From positions 1 to 34,287 of the forward strand of contig NZ_JAANNO010000023.1 of the NCBI RefSeq assembly GCF_011250645.1: a DNA stretch of 34,287 nucleotides, written 5' to 3'. Of the stretch, positions 15,783-24,010 are shown one piece after another. Below the pieces are notes generated by a model. That model was not told where the DNA came from. It worked only from the letters and a program-made list of their open reading frames with translations, and did not search any database. The translations under genes and the position numbers were made by a program. Position 1 is the first letter of the stretch. Every line of letters starts with the position of its first letter. This DNA is from Motilibacter aurantiacus (lineage in GTDB: Bacteria > Actinomycetota > Actinomycetes > Motilibacterales > Motilibacteraceae).

Positions 15783-16577
15783 TCAGCCGGCGGCGGCCAG
15801 CCCGGCCCGCGTGCGCAGCTCCGCGTACACCTCGGCGATCTCGCCCTCCGGCGGCGCCCCGACCGGCGACCGCTGCAGCTCGGGATCGATGAAGGAGCGG
15901 TCGAGCTCGGTCTCGAGGGCGTCCTCCAGCTCGCCGAACCCGGTCCCGTCGAGGATCGCCGCGTAGTGGACGAACACCCAGCGCCGACCCTCGCCGCGCT
16001 CGCTGTCGGCGAGGTGCAGGCACCGCCGGTAGTTCGACGCCCAGACGGCGAGCGCGCCCTCGAGCCCGAGCCCGAGGTCGCCCTGGTCGGTCATGGTGAG
16101 GATGCTGCGCGCCGTCGCGCTCGGGTCGCGGAAGACGCAGACGCGCACGGAGTCGGCCAGCGCGGGGTCCCAGGCCTGCAGGGTCCAGGAGAAGCGCGGG
16201 TCCTTGCGCGCGGTCGGCCCGTCGGTCGGCGGCAGCCGCAGGTCGTCCGCGAGCGCCTCGGGACGCGCGACCGGGACGGCGGCCGGCAGCGCGGCGAGCC
16301 AGCGCTCTCCCTCCCGCAGCGGCCGTGCCGCGAGCGGCCGCCCGTCCGCGGCACGCAGGACGTCGGTCGTGTAGGGGGCGAGCAACTGCTCGTTGAGCCG
16401 GTTGATCCGACCGGACTCGAAGTAGCCCTTGGGGTTCGAGGGGTCGGCGCGCAGCAGGGTGCGGCCGAGGTGGTAGCCGGACCCGGCGAGCAGCCCGCTG
16501 AGCAGGCTCGTGCCGCTGCGCCCGCAGCCGAGGACGACGCAGGAACGGGGGGTGGACGGTGCGGACATGGGGCGCAC
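15783..16577 (-). CDS. Sulfotransferase-family protein
   Basis: This 264-residue protein has the two PAPS-binding elements of the sulfotransferase family: the N-terminal loop CGRSGTSLLSGLL (18-30) for the 5'-phosphosulfate and RDPSATARSI (150-159) for the 3'-phosphate. KDPRFSW (125-131) lies between them. It would transfer sulfate from PAPS to an alcohol or amine of a small molecule or glycan; the acceptor is not predictable. It is cytoplasmic, with no signal peptide. GTG 16577 and ATG 16568 are both possible starts; AGGAGG upstream is nearer to a usable distance for the GTG. It lies 54 bases downstream of the M28 peptidase gene's promoter-distal neighbour and may be transcribed separately. 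Confidence 0.7.
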   Translation of the reverse strand: MRPMSAPSTPRSCVVLGCGRSGTSLLSGLLAGSGYHLGRTLLRADPSNPKGYFESGRINRLNEQLLAPYTTDVLRAADGRPLAARPLREGERWLAALPAAVPVARPEALADDLRLPPTDGPTARKDPRFSWTLQAWDPALADSVRVCVFRDPSATARSILTMTDQGDLGLGLEGALAVWASNYRRCLHLADSERGEGRRWVFVHYAAILDGTGFGELEDALETELDRSFIDPELQRSPVGAPPEGEIAEVYAELRTRAGLAAAG

Positions 16578-16631
16578 CCTATGAGGTGGCTCCTCCTGCG
16601 TCCGCGCATCGGGACGGCCGTCTCACGAGGC

Positions 16632-18119
16632 CTACGGGAACGGGAACACGGCCGGGCTGCGCAGCCCCTTACGGCCGATCGCCCGGACCCCGAAGACCAC
16701 GTTGTCCTTGGACAGGTCGATCGTCGCCCGGTTCACCAGGCCGACCTCGATCGCGTGGGTCCACAGCGGCTCGTCGGTCGGCCGCCAGACCACCTCGTAG
16801 CCCTCGGTCAGCCCGCTGCCGTCCAGGGCCCAGGTGAGCACCGTGTCGTTGGTCAGGGTGGAGGTGATGACGCGGACGTTCGCCGGCATCCCCGGTGCCT
16901 GCGACAGCGACCAGAGCGACGCGAGGTTCACCCGCGCGACCCGCGCGATGTAGTCCCAGTCGCAGAACTCCGGCAGGTCCCCGTACACGACGCCGTTCTC
17001 CGTGCGCAGGTCCTGGTGCTGGTGGGCGAAGTCCTCGTTGGGCTCGGTGAAGCGCACGGCCGGGTAGCCCTGCTCCAGGAAGGCGGTGTGGTCACCGCCG
17101 CGCAAATAGCGGTCGAGCCGGTAGATCAGCCGGACGGACATCCCGGTGCTCTTGTTCTGAGCCACCTCGGCGATGAACCGGCCCAGCTCGCGGGCGGGCG
17201 AGTCGTTCTCGCCACCGATGGAGCGCCGCGTCGACGCCCGGGAGGCGCTCTCGTTCGGCGGGATGCCCTGCACGAAGCAGCGGACGGTGTAGCGCTCGCG
17301 CTTGCCGTCGTCGCCGGTGCTCGAGCCGATGATGTCGTTGTTCAGCATCGCCTGGACGTCGACGTTCGCGGCCCGCAGCCGGCTCGCCATGTAGCGCCCG
17401 CCGTAGAGGTTCTGCTCCTCGCCGGCGACGGCGACGAACAGGATGGTCGCGTCGGGGTCCTTGGTGGCGAGAACGCGGGCCATCTCCATCACGGCGGCCA
17501 CACCGGACGCGTCGTCGTTCGCCCCGGGGGAGTCGCTCGTCGCGTCCAGCACGTCGGTGACGCGCGAGTCGTAGTGGCCGGAGACGACGTAGACGCGCTC
17601 CGGCTGACGCGAGCCGCGCAGGGTGGCGATGACGTTGCTGATGACCGTGGGCGTGGGGATGCGCGACGCCGGCTGCTGCAGGTAGGACTGCGTCTCGACC
17701 GTCATCCGGCCGCCGGACGCGGCGGCGTAGCTGCTGAGCTCGGCGAAGATCCAGTCGCGCGCGGCGCCGATCCCGCGTACCGGGTCGTCCTGCGCGGACA
17801 GCGTGTGCCGGGTGCCGAACGACACCAGCTTGCGCACGATCGCCTCGATGCGAGCGGGGTCGATCTCGGCGAGCAGGTCGCGCAGGTCGTTGTCCGGCTT
17901 CTGCGGCCGGATCCTCTTGCCGGGCCCGTCGGGCCAGTCGACCGTCGCGCTCCACGGCAGCTCGGGGTCGGGCTCGTCGGCGTGGGCGGCCTGCCCGGGG
18001 AGCTGGGTGCCGACCAGCCCGGCAGCGACCGCCGCGGAGCGGGTGAGGAAAGCACGTCGAGACGCCGCTCCCGGGGCGTCGTCCGGCTGCATCTCGTCGT
18101 CCGTCCGCGAATCGGGCAC
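16632..18119 (-). CDS. Tat-exported M28-family zinc aminopeptidase-like protein with C-terminal Fn3-like domain
   Basis: This 495-residue protein begins with a twin-arginine signal (SRRAFLTRSAAVAAGLVG, cleavage near AHA at 46). The peptidase domain carries the five M28 zinc ligands: H182 in SGHYDS, D202/203 in GANDDASG, E234/235 in AGEEQ, D262 in NNDIIG and H366/368 in AHQHQD. It should be an active extracellular di-zinc exopeptidase that trims peptides. Residues 412-495 resemble a fibronectin type III repeat (PANVRVITS, TVLTWALDG, GYEVVWRP), a common surface-binding tail. GTG 18119 is the start because GGAGGA lies six bases upstream; it puts the twin arginines at residues 21-22. The open frame continues 27 codons further without protein-like content. 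Confidence 0.85.
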   Translation of the reverse strand: MPDSRTDDEMQPDDAPGAASRRAFLTRSAAVAAGLVGTQLPGQAAHADEPDPELPWSATVDWPDGPGKRIRPQKPDNDLRDLLAEIDPARIEAIVRKLVSFGTRHTLSAQDDPVRGIGAARDWIFAELSSYAAASGGRMTVETQSYLQQPASRIPTPTVISNVIATLRGSRQPERVYVVSGHYDSRVTDVLDATSDSPGANDDASGVAAVMEMARVLATKDPDATILFVAVAGEEQNLYGGRYMASRLRAANVDVQAMLNNDIIGSSTGDDGKRERYTVRCFVQGIPPNESASRASTRRSIGGENDSPARELGRFIAEVAQNKSTGMSVRLIYRLDRYLRGGDHTAFLEQGYPAVRFTEPNEDFAHQHQDLRTENGVVYGDLPEFCDWDYIARVARVNLASLWSLSQAPGMPANVRVITSTLTNDTVLTWALDGSGLTEGYEVVWRPTDEPLWTHAIEVGLVNRATIDLSKDNVVFGVRAIGRKGLRSPAVFPFP

Positions 18120-18194
18120 AGCGGTCCTCCGCACCTGGCGTGCTGGTGCTCCTCGGGCCGGGAGCGCCCCACCTGACCACAAACGCATTTTTCC

Positions 18195-18244
18195 GGTCAA
18201 TAGCTGACCCGGCAGGGAATGTGAATTCTCGGTTTCGGGTCAAT
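18195..18244. promoter_or_regulatory. Repeated GGTCA sites upstream of the M28 peptidase gene
   Basis: GGTCA (18195-18199) and TGACC (18205-18209) form an inverted repeat with a 5-base gap, and GGTCAAT recurs at 18238-18244. On the minus strand this gives TTGACC twice. They lie in an AT-richer stretch between the hydrolase stop and the peptidase start. The two TTGACC copies could be -35 elements, but I see no convincing -10, so an operator role is equally possible. Confidence 0.35.
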
Positions 18245-19595
18245 CGCCGGCCCGCTGCACGGCGTAGCGTTCTTGGCGGGCCACCGTCCCCGGGACGAAG
18301 AAGCCGGAAGCCGCCTTCCCCCACGCGCGCACCGAGGGGTCCTCGTGCGGCAGCCGCTCGGCCGCCCGGGCGTACCCGTCCAGTGCGTGCTTGCCGCCCG
18401 TGGTGCTCGGCACGCTGTCGAAGCGCACGGTGGTGAGGTCGCGCCCGGCGCGGTTGGGGCGCCCGTCGAGCGCGGGGACGAGGTCGCCCCGGTCCTCCAG
18501 GGCCAGCACGGGGACCCCGTGCCCGGACGGCAGCCGGCCCAGCGGTGACCCGGCCGTCACGACGGCCGCGACGCGGAAGCGACGGCGTACGGCGGGGTCG
18601 GCGGCGAGCCCGGCCGCGACGATCCCGCCCTGGCTGTGCCCGACGAGCAGGACGGGGGCGTCGGGCGGGACGCCTGCGGCCTCGAGAGCGGCGACCACGC
18701 CGTGGGCGTACGCCGTGGGCCGCCCGCTGACGGCGTGGACGTTGGTCGCCAGGTCGCGCACCCGAGGGCCCGGGCGCAGCGCCCAGGACTCCGTGCCGGG
18801 CAGCTCCACGACGTAGCGGACCGTCCCGTCCGGCGCCGTGAGCCGGCGAACGCCGATCTCCCCGGGCGCGGCGCCCGCGGAGCGGCGCTGCCGGCGGCCG
18901 ACGCCGCGCAGCAGGTCGCCGACCCCACGCGGAGCGACGACGTCGCCGGGCTGGGCACTCCCGCCCGCCGTCAGGGCCGGCCGACCGGCGGGGAGCAGGC
19001 CGCGCGGGCTGCGCAGCGCGCCGTCGAACGTCACGGCTCGGGGCCCGGCCCGGCTCCCACGTGGCAGCGGGGCCCAGAGCCCGAGCCCGGCCGCGACCCC
19101 GGGGAGGCCGGCGGCGAGCGGCTCCACGAGAGCGGGGTCGGCCAGCCGCTCCAGCCCGCCCGCCCCGCCGAGCGCGAGGGCCGGCGCCGCGACCGGGGCC
19201 ACGACCGGGAGCGCCGCGCCGACCGCCACCCCGACGCCGTTCAGCGCGGCGTCACGTCCCAGCGCCAGCGCCTCGTCCGCCGCTCTGTAGGCGGCGACCG
19301 CAGCCTGGAGCGCCCGGGCGAGCCCTTCGGTCGCGAAGGCCGCCCCACCCAGCCCGTCCGGCCCGGCGGCCGACAGAAGCGCGCCCTCCGCCTCGAGCGC
19401 GCTTCCCGGGGACAGCGCGAACGAGGCCGCGAGCGCCGGGTCGACGGCGGCCCGGGCCGCGTCGGCCAGCGCCTCGCGCAGCGTCACCGCACCGGCCCGC
19501 AGCATCCCGGCAAGCGCGTGCAGGTCGTCGTAGTGCGCCGACACGCCCCCGGCCCCGCCCGAGACCGCGAAACCCGTGGGGCCCGTTGCGCTCAC
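18240..19595 (-). CDS. Alpha/beta hydrolase with N-terminal helical domain, coupled to a WXG-like protein
   Basis: This 451-residue protein has two parts. Residues 15-115 are helical, alanine-rich and WXG/LXG-like (HYDDLHALAGMLRAGAVTLREAL); they are followed by a hydrophobic stretch at 121-146. Residues 250-451 are an alpha/beta hydrolase: YVVELPGTESW, nucleophile elbow LVGHSQGG with Ser 321, an acid in ALEDRGDLVPAL (Asp 368 or 371) and His 403 in GGKHALDGY. The triad is complete, so lipase/esterase activity is likely. The start is GTG 19595, sharing GTGA with the stop of the upstream small protein, so the two are translated together. I recall similar pairs in other actinobacteria without known function. 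The domain order and partner recall type VII secreted lipases, but no ESX genes are in this window. Confidence 0.7.
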   Translation of the reverse strand: MSATGPTGFAVSGGAGGVSAHYDDLHALAGMLRAGAVTLREALADAARAAVDPALAASFALSPGSALEAEGALLSAAGPDGLGGAAFATEGLARALQAAVAAYRAADEALALGRDAALNGVGVAVGAALPVVAPVAAPALALGGAGGLERLADPALVEPLAAGLPGVAAGLGLWAPLPRGSRAGPRAVTFDGALRSPRGLLPAGRPALTAGGSAQPGDVVAPRGVGDLLRGVGRRQRRSAGAAPGEIGVRRLTAPDGTVRYVVELPGTESWALRPGPRVRDLATNVHAVSGRPTAYAHGVVAALEAAGVPPDAPVLLVGHSQGGIVAAGLAADPAVRRRFRVAAVVTAGSPLGRLPSGHGVPVLALEDRGDLVPALDGRPNRAGRDLTTVRFDSVPSTTGGKHALDGYARAAERLPHEDPSVRAWGKAASGFFVPGTVARQERYAVQRAGD

Positions 19596-19936
19596 CGCAG
19601 CCTGCCGGTGACCGCGTCGGCGGCGTCCTGCACCGCCCCGGCCGCGGCGCGCACGCCGCCGAGGACCACGGCCGCGATGTCCTCCTCGCGCCGGCGCACC
19701 TGGCGGGCGTGCCGGGCCAGTGCGGCGGCCGCGTCGTCCAGCCGGTCGGCTGCGCCGACGAGCGCGCGGGCGTGCTCCTCGGCCCGCTGGCGGAAGCGCG
19801 CCGCCGCCGAGGACGCCCACCGCACGCCCGGCACGGCTGCCACCAGCCGGGCGTGCTCACGGCGTACCTCGTCGGCCGCGCGGCCCACCCGCCGCGCGAG
19901 GTCGTCGAGCGGCTCACCGAGGGACATCGGGCGCAC
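19592..19936 (-). CDS. WXG100-like small helical protein
   Basis: This 114-residue protein (111 from ATG 19927) is predicted all-helical with a turn near PGVRW-ASSAAARFRQ (Trp 40, then Ala-Ser), followed by a long helix. That is the helix-turn-helix layout of WXG100/ESAT-6-like proteins, although the motif is W-A-S and not a strict W-x-G. There is no signal peptide. It precedes the alpha/beta hydrolase gene and overlaps its GTG by four bases, so it is probably a chaperone or secretion partner of that enzyme. The start is GTG 19936 or ATG 19927; neither has a clear ribosome site. A possible -10, TAGCGT on the minus strand near 19970, would give a short leader. Confidence 0.6.
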   Translation of the reverse strand: MRPMSLGEPLDDLARRVGRAADEVRREHARLVAAVPGVRWASSAAARFRQRAEEHARALVGAADRLDDAAAALARHARQVRRREEDIAAVVLGGVRAAAGAVQDAADAVTGRLR

Positions 19937-20140
19937 CGGGCGTGCAGCGGGACGTTCGCATGCCCGGTGACGCTAGGCATTCGGCGCATGCGGCGTGGAC
20001 GGTCGCCGGCGGTCGGTGGACGGGCGGGGCCCGGGTGGCCGTCCTGTGGACAGGCGGCACTGGTGCTCCCACCGGGCGAGGCGCGCGGCGCCCACTGCCG
20101 TCAACGACAGCAGGCGCCGCACGTCCGCGGCGGGCAAGCC

Positions 20141-20662
20141 CTACGTCGCCGACTCCTCGAGCTTCGCGTACGCCAGCTGCAGCACGTCCGCGGCCGTGAC
20201 CGCCGTGAGCACCGCCGCCGCCATGCGCGTGGCGCGCGGGGCAGCGACGAGGCCGAAGGCGAAGCCGGTCGCCGCCCACTGCCCGATGCAGAACGGGCAG
20301 GTGACCAGCTCCCCGATCGCCTTGCGCGGGCCGGAGCCGCGGACCTCCTCGGCCAGCTCGGCCTCGCCGCTCGTGCCGACGAACCTCGTGAACGGTGCGC
20401 GCAGCGGGCTGGTGACCGGGTCCTTCGCGATCAGCCGGGAGAGCTTGTGCGTGGCGACCGACACCAGCGCGAGGTCCGCCGCGGAGACGCGCTCGGGCAG
20501 CTGCTTGCCGGTGGCGCGCAGGGCGAGCGCGCCCGCCCCGACCGCGGCGGCGTACGTCCCCATCAGCGCGACGAACGAGCCGAGCGGCCGCTCCTCGCCG
20601 CCGGTGTAGGCCGCCTTCTCGGCGTGGATGGTGCGGACGGGCGCGGGCTGCTCGCCCGTCAC
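20141..20662 (-). CDS. DUF1360-like membrane-associated protein (second copy)
   Basis: This 173-residue protein of unknown function is the tandem paralogue of the gene just upstream. The shared core is RPLGSF/Y, ISAADLALVSVATHKLSRLIAKDPVTSPLRAPFTRF, then GELVTCPFCIGQW (CPFC at 122-125) and a hydrophobic C-terminal third. Two or three membrane helices are likely (about 32-50 and 130-165), with the CPFC pair at a membrane edge. I assign it to the DUF1360 type (B. subtilis YjcA-like) from memory. The start is GTG 20662, overlapping the upstream stop as GTGA; the longer frame to 20800 is antisense-like sequence. No enzymatic motif is visible; the Cys pair could bind metal or be redox-active. Confidence 0.65.
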   Translation of the reverse strand: MTGEQPAPVRTIHAEKAAYTGGEERPLGSFVALMGTYAAAVGAGALALRATGKQLPERVSAADLALVSVATHKLSRLIAKDPVTSPLRAPFTRFVGTSGEAELAEEVRGSGPRKAIGELVTCPFCIGQWAATGFAFGLVAAPRATRMAAAVLTAVTAADVLQLAYAKLEESAT

Positions 20663-21183
20663 TTCTCCGCCGCCTGCTCGGCCTGCGCGTAGAGCAGCTG
20701 CAGGAAGTCGGACCCCGCGACCGCCGCGAACACCGACGCGACCGCGCGGGTCTGGCGCGGCGCCAGGAAGAGCCCGGTCGTGAACGACGTGGCGATCCAC
20801 TGGCTGAGGCAGAACGGGCAGGTGAGCAGCTCGCCGAGGGCGCGCAACGGTCCCTCGACGCGCATCTCCTCCTTGAGCTCGCTCGGCCCCGAGACGCCGG
20901 CGAACTTCACGAAGGGAGCGCGGATAGGCGAGGTGATCGTGCCCTTGGTGATGACACGGGAAGCCTTGAAGGTCGCCGCCGCCACCAGTGCGATGTCGGC
21001 AGCAGAGATCCGCGTATTCCGCTTCCGGGAAGCCGCGAACGTCAGAGCGCCCAGCCCGATGGTCGAGTAGGCGGTGATCAGGGTGGCGTAGGAGCCGAGC
21101 GGGCGGTCCTCGCCCTGTGCATAGGCGTGCTTGTGCTCGCGCGCCTTCTCGGTCAGCGAGCTCACGAACGGCGGTTCAGCCAC
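20659..21183 (-). CDS. DUF1360-like membrane-associated protein (first copy)
   Basis: This protein of 174 residues closely parallels its downstream neighbour in length, order of segments and spacing: HAYAQGEDRPLGSY, ISAADIALVAAATFKASRVITKGTITSPIRAPFVKF, GELLTCPFCLSQW (CPFC 122-125) and LQLLYAQAEQA at the end. The pair arose by tandem duplication and has since diverged in much of the sequence outside these blocks. GTG 21183 is the start; it overlaps the SDR gene's stop by eight bases, which strongly implies coupled translation. Function is unknown. The conserved THKLSR/TFKASR and RAPF blocks may line an active or binding site at the membrane. The frame upstream of 21183 has no protein-like content. 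Confidence 0.65.
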   Translation of the reverse strand: MAEPPFVSSLTEKAREHKHAYAQGEDRPLGSYATLITAYSTIGLGALTFAASRKRNTRISAADIALVAAATFKASRVITKGTITSPIRAPFVKFAGVSGPSELKEEMRVEGPLRALGELLTCPFCLSQWIATSFTTGLFLAPRQTRAVASVFAAVAGSDFLQLLYAQAEQAAEK

Positions 21184-22255
21184 GGAAGAGGCCCCATCTC
21201 GGCGAGGTTCGGGAAGGACCGGGCAGCAGGGCCGCTGCCCGGGCGGCGACACCCGACACGAGGGTGGCCGACGTGATTGCGAGGGTCGTGCCGACTCCGA
21301 CGACCGCGCGCGGCAGGACCGGCGGGACCCACTCGACGGTCCGCGGCTTGGCCTGGCCGTCGAAGACGCCGTGCGCGCCGTGGTCGCCGGGGAGCGGGGC
21401 GTACAGGTTGTCCGGGCGGCCCTGCTCCTCCGGCTCGTCGACCTGCTGGGACTCGAGCCCGGACCGGCCGAGGTAGCGGTCGAGCAGCCCGGGCGCGACC
21501 TTGTCGCCGAGGATGGTCAGCGCGGTGATGGGCGCGACCCAGTACTCCCGGCGGCTGCCCTCGGCGGCCTTGAGGACGGCCTGCGCGGCGACCTCGGGCT
21601 GGTAGATCGGCGGCACCGGCATGGCCTTGCGCGGCATGTAGGACTTGTTCATCCGGAACTGCGGGGTGTTGATCGCGGGCAGCTGGACCATGGTCAGCGT
21701 GACGCCGCTCTTGTCGTGCAGCAGCTCGGCGCGCAGCGAGTCGCTCAGCCCCTGGATGGCGTGCTTGGCCCCGCAGTACGCGGACTGGCCGGGGATCCCG
21801 CGGTAGGCCAGCGACGAGCCGACCTGCACGATCCGCCCCCGGTCGCGCGGCTTCATCCGCCGCAGGGCGGCCCGGGTGCCGTACGCGGTGCCGAGGTAGG
21901 TGACGTCGGTGACCCGGGTGAACTCCTCGTCGGTCATCGACTCGAAGCGGCCGAAGACGGTGACCATCGCGTTGTTGACCCAGACGTCGATCTCGCCCAG
22001 CTCGTCCTCGACCCGCTGCGCGGCCGCCTCGACGGCGTCGGCGTCGGCGACGTCGCACTGCACGGCGAGGGCGCGGACGCCCCGGTCCTGCAGCTCCTGC
22101 TCGGTCGCCCGCAGCGCGTCCTCACCGCGGGCCAGGACCGCGACGTCGTAGCCGGAGTCGGCGAACGCCCGCGCCGTCGCGCGGCCGACGCCCCCTGTGC
22201 CACCGGTGACGACCACCACCCTGCCGCGGCCGCGGCCCTTCCCGTGCTCTGCCAT
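21176..22255 (-). CDS. SDR-family oxidoreductase with C-terminal membrane segment
   Basis: This 359-residue protein is a classical short-chain dehydrogenase/reductase. It has the cofactor loop TGGTGGVG (17-24), NNAM (94-97) in place of NNAG, Ser 148, and Tyr 160-x-x-x-Lys 164 in SAYCGAKHA. Substrate is unknown. Unlike the usual 250-residue enzymes it has an extra 110 residues: a linker rich in Glu, Gln and Pro, then a hydrophobic segment (PRAVVGVGTTLAITSATLVSG) that may anchor it to the membrane. Long SDRs of this type are common in actinobacteria. ATG 22255 begins just before the cofactor strand. It heads an operon with the two DUF1360-like genes and diverges from the FAD oxidoreductase, so the four may act on the same lipid or terpenoid. 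Confidence 0.85.
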   Translation of the reverse strand: MAEHGKGRGRGRVVVVTGGTGGVGRATARAFADSGYDVAVLARGEDALRATEQELQDRGVRALAVQCDVADADAVEAAAQRVEDELGEIDVWVNNAMVTVFGRFESMTDEEFTRVTDVTYLGTAYGTRAALRRMKPRDRGRIVQVGSSLAYRGIPGQSAYCGAKHAIQGLSDSLRAELLHDKSGVTLTMVQLPAINTPQFRMNKSYMPRKAMPVPPIYQPEVAAQAVLKAAEGSRREYWVAPITALTILGDKVAPGLLDRYLGRSGLESQQVDEPEEQGRPDNLYAPLPGDHGAHGVFDGQAKPRTVEWVPPVLPRAVVGVGTTLAITSATLVSGVAARAAALLPGPSRTSPRWGLFRG

Positions 22256-22343
22256 GCTCCGTGGGGTACCCCTGGGCCCGGGAGGGCAAGCCAAGCGGAG
22301 CCGACAGGAGCTCTCGGGGGCCGAGCACCAGGAAGGACGACGC

Positions 22344-23936
22344 ATGCCGGAGACCGTCGACGCCATCGTCATCGGGGCGGGGCACAACGGCCTGGTCGCC
22401 GCGAACACGCTCGCCGACGCCGGCTGGGACGTGCTGGTGCTCGAGGCCCAGCCGACGCCCGGCGGGGCCGTGCGCAGCGGCGAGGTCGCTGCCGAGGGGT
22501 TCACCACCGACCTGTTCAGCTCGTTCTACCCGCTGACCGCCGCGTCGCCGATCATCAAGGCGATGGCGCTGGAGGACTACGGGCTCGTCTGGCGGCACGC
22601 GCCGCACGTGCTGGCGCACCCGTTGCGCGACGGGCGGGCGGCCGTGCTGTCCCGGGACCTGGACGAGACGGCGGCCTCGCTCGAGGAGTTCGCGCCGGGC
22701 GACGGCGACGCCTGGCGCCGGCTGTTCGAGCAGTGGCTGGACATCAAGGAGCCGCTGCTCAAGGCGCTGTTCACGCCGTTCCCGCCGGTGCGCGGCGGGC
22801 TCGGCATCGTGCGCTCGCTGGGCCTGCCGGAGACGCTGCGCTTCGCGCGCTTCGCGGTGACGCCCGTACGCCGCTACTCCGAGGAGCGCTTCTCCGGTGA
22901 GGGCGCGGGCCTGCTGCTCGCGGGCAACGCGCTGCACAGTGACCTGTTCCCGGAGGGGCCGGCCAGCGCGCTGTTCGGCTGGCTGCTCTGCATGCTCGGC
23001 CAGGACGTCGGCTTCCCGCTTCCCGAGGGCGGGTCGGGCCGGCTCGTCGACGCCATGGTCGAGCGGCTGAACGCGCGGGCCGGGCAGCTGCAGGTGTCGA
23101 GCCGGGTGGAGTCGGTGCTGATCCGCGGCGGCCGCGCGGTCGGCGTGCGGACCGCCGGCGGGCAGGAGGTGCTCGCCCGGCGGGCCGTCCTGGCCGACGT
23201 GTCCGCCCCGATCCTCTACAAGGAGCTCGTGGGCTACGACCACCTGCCCGCCCGGATGCGTGAGGACCTCGACCGGTTCGAGTGGGACGACGCGACGGTG
23301 AAGGTGAACTGGGCGCTGTCCGGGCCGGTCCCGTGGACGGCCCGCGGCTGCGCCGGCGCCGGGACGGTGCACGTCGGGGTCGACTTCGACCAGCTCACCG
23401 ACTACGCGAGCGACCTCAAGACCGGCCGCGTGCCGACCCACCCGTTCATCCTCTTCGGGCAGACCACGACCGCGGACCCCACCCGGTCGCCGGCGGGCAC
23501 CGAGTCCGCGTGGGCGTACACCCACCTCTCGCGCCGCGGCCCGCTCGACACCGAGACGGTGGACGCGCACGTGGCCCGGATGGAGCTGACGCTGGAGGAG
23601 TACGCCCCCGGCTTCCGCGACCTGGTCGTCGGCCGGCACGTGCAGCGCCCGTCCGACCTGCACGACTCCGACGCCAGCCTGGACGCCGGGGCCATCAACG
23701 GCGGGACCTCCGGCCTGCATCAGATGCTCTTCTTCCGGCCGACTCCGGGGCTCGGCCGCCCGGAGACGGTCATCTCGGGGCTCTACCTCGCCTCCAGCTC
23801 GGCCCACCCCTCCGGCGGCGTCCACGGCGCGCCGGGCTGGAACGCGGCGCGCGCGGCGCTGTCGGCCAACCGGGGTACGGGACGGCTGGCCGCCAAGGGC
23901 GTCGTGGCGGCCACGCGCTACCTCGCCCGGGGGTAG
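22344..23936 (+). CDS. FAD-dependent phytoene-desaturase-like oxidoreductase
   Basis: This 530-residue protein starts with a Rossmann motif, IVIGAGHNGLVAANTLADAGW (GAGHNG at 11-16), then the acidic strand end LVLEA and the GGAVRSGE FAD-contact loop. It belongs to the phytoene desaturase/CrtI-like NAD(P)/FAD oxidoreductase family. The C-terminus, SSSAHPSGGVHGAPGWNAARAAL, is the family's second FAD-binding signature. CrtB or other carotenoid genes are not next to it, so the substrate is open (isoprenoid, or a saturase/oxygenase reaction). AGGAAGGA lies eight bases before ATG 22344, which decides the start. The 88-base gap to the divergent SDR gene contains a perfect 10-bp palindrome (GGGGTACCCC, 22263-22272), a possible shared operator. 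Confidence 0.85.
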   Translation: MPETVDAIVIGAGHNGLVAANTLADAGWDVLVLEAQPTPGGAVRSGEVAAEGFTTDLFSSFYPLTAASPIIKAMALEDYGLVWRHAPHVLAHPLRDGRAAVLSRDLDETAASLEEFAPGDGDAWRRLFEQWLDIKEPLLKALFTPFPPVRGGLGIVRSLGLPETLRFARFAVTPVRRYSEERFSGEGAGLLLAGNALHSDLFPEGPASALFGWLLCMLGQDVGFPLPEGGSGRLVDAMVERLNARAGQLQVSSRVESVLIRGGRAVGVRTAGGQEVLARRAVLADVSAPILYKELVGYDHLPARMREDLDRFEWDDATVKVNWALSGPVPWTARGCAGAGTVHVGVDFDQLTDYASDLKTGRVPTHPFILFGQTTTADPTRSPAGTESAWAYTHLSRRGPLDTETVDAHVARMELTLEEYAPGFRDLVVGRHVQRPSDLHDSDASLDAGAINGGTSGLHQMLFFRPTPGLGRPETVISGLYLASSSAHPSGGVHGAPGWNAARAALSANRGTGRLAAKGVVAATRYLARG

Positions 23937-24010
23937 CAGCCGGCCGATAACCGGGTGCCTTTCCCCGGCCCCGCCTGGAAGGCTGGCGCTCCTCGACGGA
24001 GGGAGCGGTC

